From Prorocentrum cordatum (lineage: Eukaryota > Sar > Dinophyceae > Prorocentrales > Prorocentraceae), in contig CAUYUJ010008603.1 of the NCBI GenBank assembly GCA_963575745.1, positions 1-39,110 of the forward strand: 39,110 nt of DNA, written 5' to 3'. Positions within the stretch are counted from its first letter, which is position 1. Every line of letters starts with the position of its first letter. Below the pieces are notes generated by a model that made no database searches, was not told where the DNA came from, and saw nothing but the letters and a program-made list of their open reading frames with translations. This document shows, piece after piece, positions 37,530 to 39,110 of the stretch. Both the position numbers and the translations under genes were made by a program.

Positions 37530-37975
37530 TTGTTCCGGTGCTCGTGGTGTGAGTCGTTGGGACCCTTCGTCATTCGCGGTAAGAGTATGTCGGGTCCCTC
37601 CTTGCGCGTGGGTGGTTCGGGGTTCCCTTGGGTTGGTCCTTCGGGCCTATCGCTCTGAAATGAGTCGTTCAGGCTTCTCCTTGTGTGACTCCTTCGGGTG
37701 CCTCATTATGTGTGAGTCGTTCGGGCTTCGTGGTATGAGTCCCCTCCTTGAGTTTGAGTCGGTCGGCCCCCTCTTCCTCGTGTAACTCGTTCGGGCTTCC
37801 CGTGGTGTGAGTAGTTGGGGGCCCGCGTCGTGGGGTGAATCGTTCGGGCTCCTCGTGGTCTGAGTAGTTCGGGCGCCTCGTCCTGGTGAGAGTCGTTCGG
37901 GCCTCTCCTTGTGGTGTGAGTCGTTCGGGCTCTTCGTGGTGTGACTCGTTGGGGCTCCTCGTCCTGGCGTGCGCT
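37530..37975 (+). repeat. ~27-bp minisatellite array
   Basis: About 16 units of the GTGTGAGTCGTTCGGGC motif, with the same variants (GGCCCGCGTCGTGG) as 18.5-20.6 kb. Confidence 0.85.
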
Positions 37976-38123
37976 GCCTTTGAGATGCAGCCCGAAGCTG
38001 CGAACCTCAGCAGAGTGGTACCTTGTGCTGCGTGCACTGGACATTTCTCGGCTGCTGATTCCAGGGGGCGGTGATCAGAGACGGAGGTCGCAAGGATGTG
38101 CGACAGAGGCTTGTGTCCAGAGG

Positions 38124-38147
38124 AACTGTGCCATAATCGTGTCCAAG
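38124..38147 (+). other. Possible older relict spliced leader (leader D)
   Basis: CTGT, GCCAT, T, G and TCCAAG in SL order with small gaps, 24 bp before the clearer relict. Tentative. Confidence 0.35.
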
Positions 38148-38170
38148 GCATTGCGATTCCCTGCCGGTTG

Positions 38171-38192
38171 TCCGTAGCCGTTGTGGCTCATC
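38171..38192 (+). other. Relict dinoflagellate spliced leader (leader D)
   Basis: 18 of 22 SL bases and 18 of the first 20. Mismatches are at positions 10 (G), 13 (G), 21 and 22. It lies 126 bp upstream of the start codon of the intact Arg/Ser-rich gene. Confidence 0.7.
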
Positions 38193-38317
38193 AGAGGTAG
38201 GAGATCATTCCTGCATCCGTTCCCCAGGAATCTCCTTGCTGCTGTGAGTTGTCTCTGCCTACCATTTCTGCAGTGAGCTTAGCTCGGCGTAGACGTACTC
38301 AGTCGACCTCGCGCGCG

Positions 38318-39058
38318 ATGGCTACTCGTAGTGGCGAGGATCTGCGGAGTGGTTGGGATCGTGCTTTCCGTCGTGCACGCCGCGGCCCCCCTCTTCGCAG
38401 CCGCTCCGATGATCGCATACGCTCCCAGGACGAGAAACCCCACGTAGATGACGTGCTGGCTCATGAACTACACCTATGGAAAGAGGATCCTAACCCTTGG
38501 AGTTTCTGGGAGTGGCGCTCTAAGACTGGGCGTTCGAAAACAGCTGGCGCATCCCGTAGCTCTGCGCCTGCTGGTGCAGAGAGCTCTTCTCCGCGGCTGG
38601 GCCGATCCACCAGCATACCGCGGAGAGGCACCCAGGGCAGGGCGCGCAATCGCAGCCGCAGCAAGAGCATCCCGAGGGTACGTGGATATCCGTTGGCGGG
38701 TCGGCCGCGTTGCAGGACGCACACGATGTACCCAGACAAGCCCCATGAGCGCCTCAGCAACACCAAGAGCGTGACGAGACGTGAGCAAGAAGCTCGGACA
38801 CTCCACCAGCAACAGGCTCTTGACGAAATGTCCGAGGTTTCCACCGATCGGGCTGATGACGTGGATGACGCGCAGGTCCGCAGAGATAGCAGTTCGACTC
38901 CCGCATCTGGTCCTGCACCTACCAGGGAAGCGAGCCACGCGTTTCTGGACGCTCGTATGACTTTGTTGGAGGAACACGTACGGCAGTGGGCTCTGATAGT
39001 ATATGCGCTGTATTGCACAACTGCCGAATGTACAATTTTCCATTATGATTCTGGGTAG
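38318..39058 (+). CDS. Arg/Ser-rich ORF, intact copy (246 aa)
   Basis: ATG at 38,318 (MATRSGEDLRSGWDRAFRRARRG), TAG at 39,056. The N-terminal two thirds are very basic, with Arg/Ser clusters (RSRSDDRIRSQDEK, WRSKTGRSKTAGASRSSAPAG, RARNRSRSKSIPRVRG). A Gln/Glu-rich, probably coiled-coil stretch follows (RREQEARTLHQQQALDEMSEV), then a Ser/Thr/Pro linker and a hydrophobic end (VRQWALIVYALYCTTAECTIF) that might be a C-terminal membrane anchor. The composition recalls RNA- or DNA-binding ORF1/gag-like proteins or SR proteins, but no domain is recognised. The frame is also open upstream to a TTG at 38,249 within the leader; the ATG is preferred. The leader is shared with the Helitron, suggesting this is a cargo gene of the same family. 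Confidence 0.55.
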   Translation: MATRSGEDLRSGWDRAFRRARRGPPLRSRSDDRIRSQDEKPHVDDVLAHELHLWKEDPNPWSFWEWRSKTGRSKTAGASRSSAPAGAESSSPRLGRSTSIPRRGTQGRARNRSRSKSIPRVRGYPLAGRPRCRTHTMYPDKPHERLSNTKSVTRREQEARTLHQQQALDEMSEVSTDRADDVDDAQVRRDSSSTPASGPAPTREASHAFLDARMTLLEEHVRQWALIVYALYCTTAECTIFHYDSG

Positions 39059-39110
39059 AGCGAGTTGGGAAATGGGATGTTGCTTCAACTTGACATCCGT
39101 TGGTCAGTTC
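39059..39110 (+). repeat. Start of family tail, cut by the window end
   Basis: Identical to 737-788 except for one base. The tail begins immediately after the ORF here as at 737. Confidence 0.7.

Larger units (their letters stand above)
38000..38317 (+). promoter_or_regulatory. Leader module, copy D
   Basis: Contains an old SL-like stretch at 38,124, a clear relict SL at 38,171, and TTTCTGCAGTGAGCTTAGC before the ATG at 38,318. It matches 36,025-36,370 over its 3' half (GTGAGTTGTCTC.GCCTACCATTT). Confidence 0.55.

Overview
The window looks like nuclear DNA of a dinoflagellate. The base composition is GC-rich and the sequence is dominated by tandem repeats. Coding frames have GC-rich third positions. 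Degenerate copies of the dinoflagellate trans-spliced leader (SL) sit upstream of several open frames. Nothing suggests a bacterial or viral genome. The species cannot be fixed from sequence alone.

The centrepiece (about 5.6-17.3 kb) is a large decayed rolling-circle transposon of the Helitron group. On the + strand it encodes, in order: an OTU-type cysteine protease domain; a linker and N-terminal region; a Rep (HUH) nuclease; a Pif1-type SF1 helicase; and a C-terminal array of paired-cysteine (Stc1-like) zinc modules. An OTU domain is typical of the Helentron/Helitron2 branch. The frame is broken by several shifts and stops. One TAA stands exactly where the first tyrosine of the YxxxY nuclease motif should be. 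A 410-bp GT-AG intron splits the helicase at the DE-VS motif and is largely made of the same ~27-bp minisatellite that fills the flanks.

Left flank (1-5.6 kb): the end of a decayed Arg/Ser-rich gene, then two direct ~2.61-kb units. Each unit runs tail, hairpin, antisense acidic exon relic, minisatellite, copy of the helicase intron/exon junction, leader with relict SLs, and OTU start. The first unit's OTU fragment is cut after 144 bp and joined directly to a tail, as in an internally deleted non-autonomous derivative.

Right flank (16.5-20.9 kb): the transposon tail, hairpins, long (AGT)n arrays and (GGCCTCTTGGG)n arrays in a duplicated arrangement. From 21 to 35 kb there is mostly low-complexity or anonymous DNA. 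It holds one convincing minus-strand exon (32,432-33,160), a few doubtful open frames, one decayed coiled-coil gene, and tandem relics of the transposon's zinc module. From 35.5 to 39.1 kb the transposon family returns. A C-terminal zinc-module relic abuts a leader, followed by a 215-codon open frame of unknown function, an antisense acidic relic, minisatellite, another leader, and an intact Arg/Ser-rich gene. The last 788 bases match the first 788 without gaps.

The main idea is that one mobile family has shared ends (a leader carrying relict SLs; a tail with a covarying hairpin) but different cargo: OTU-Rep-helicase, the Arg/Ser-rich ORF, and the 215-aa ORF. Copies lie head to tail, and the family's minisatellite also forms an intron in its own helicase gene.
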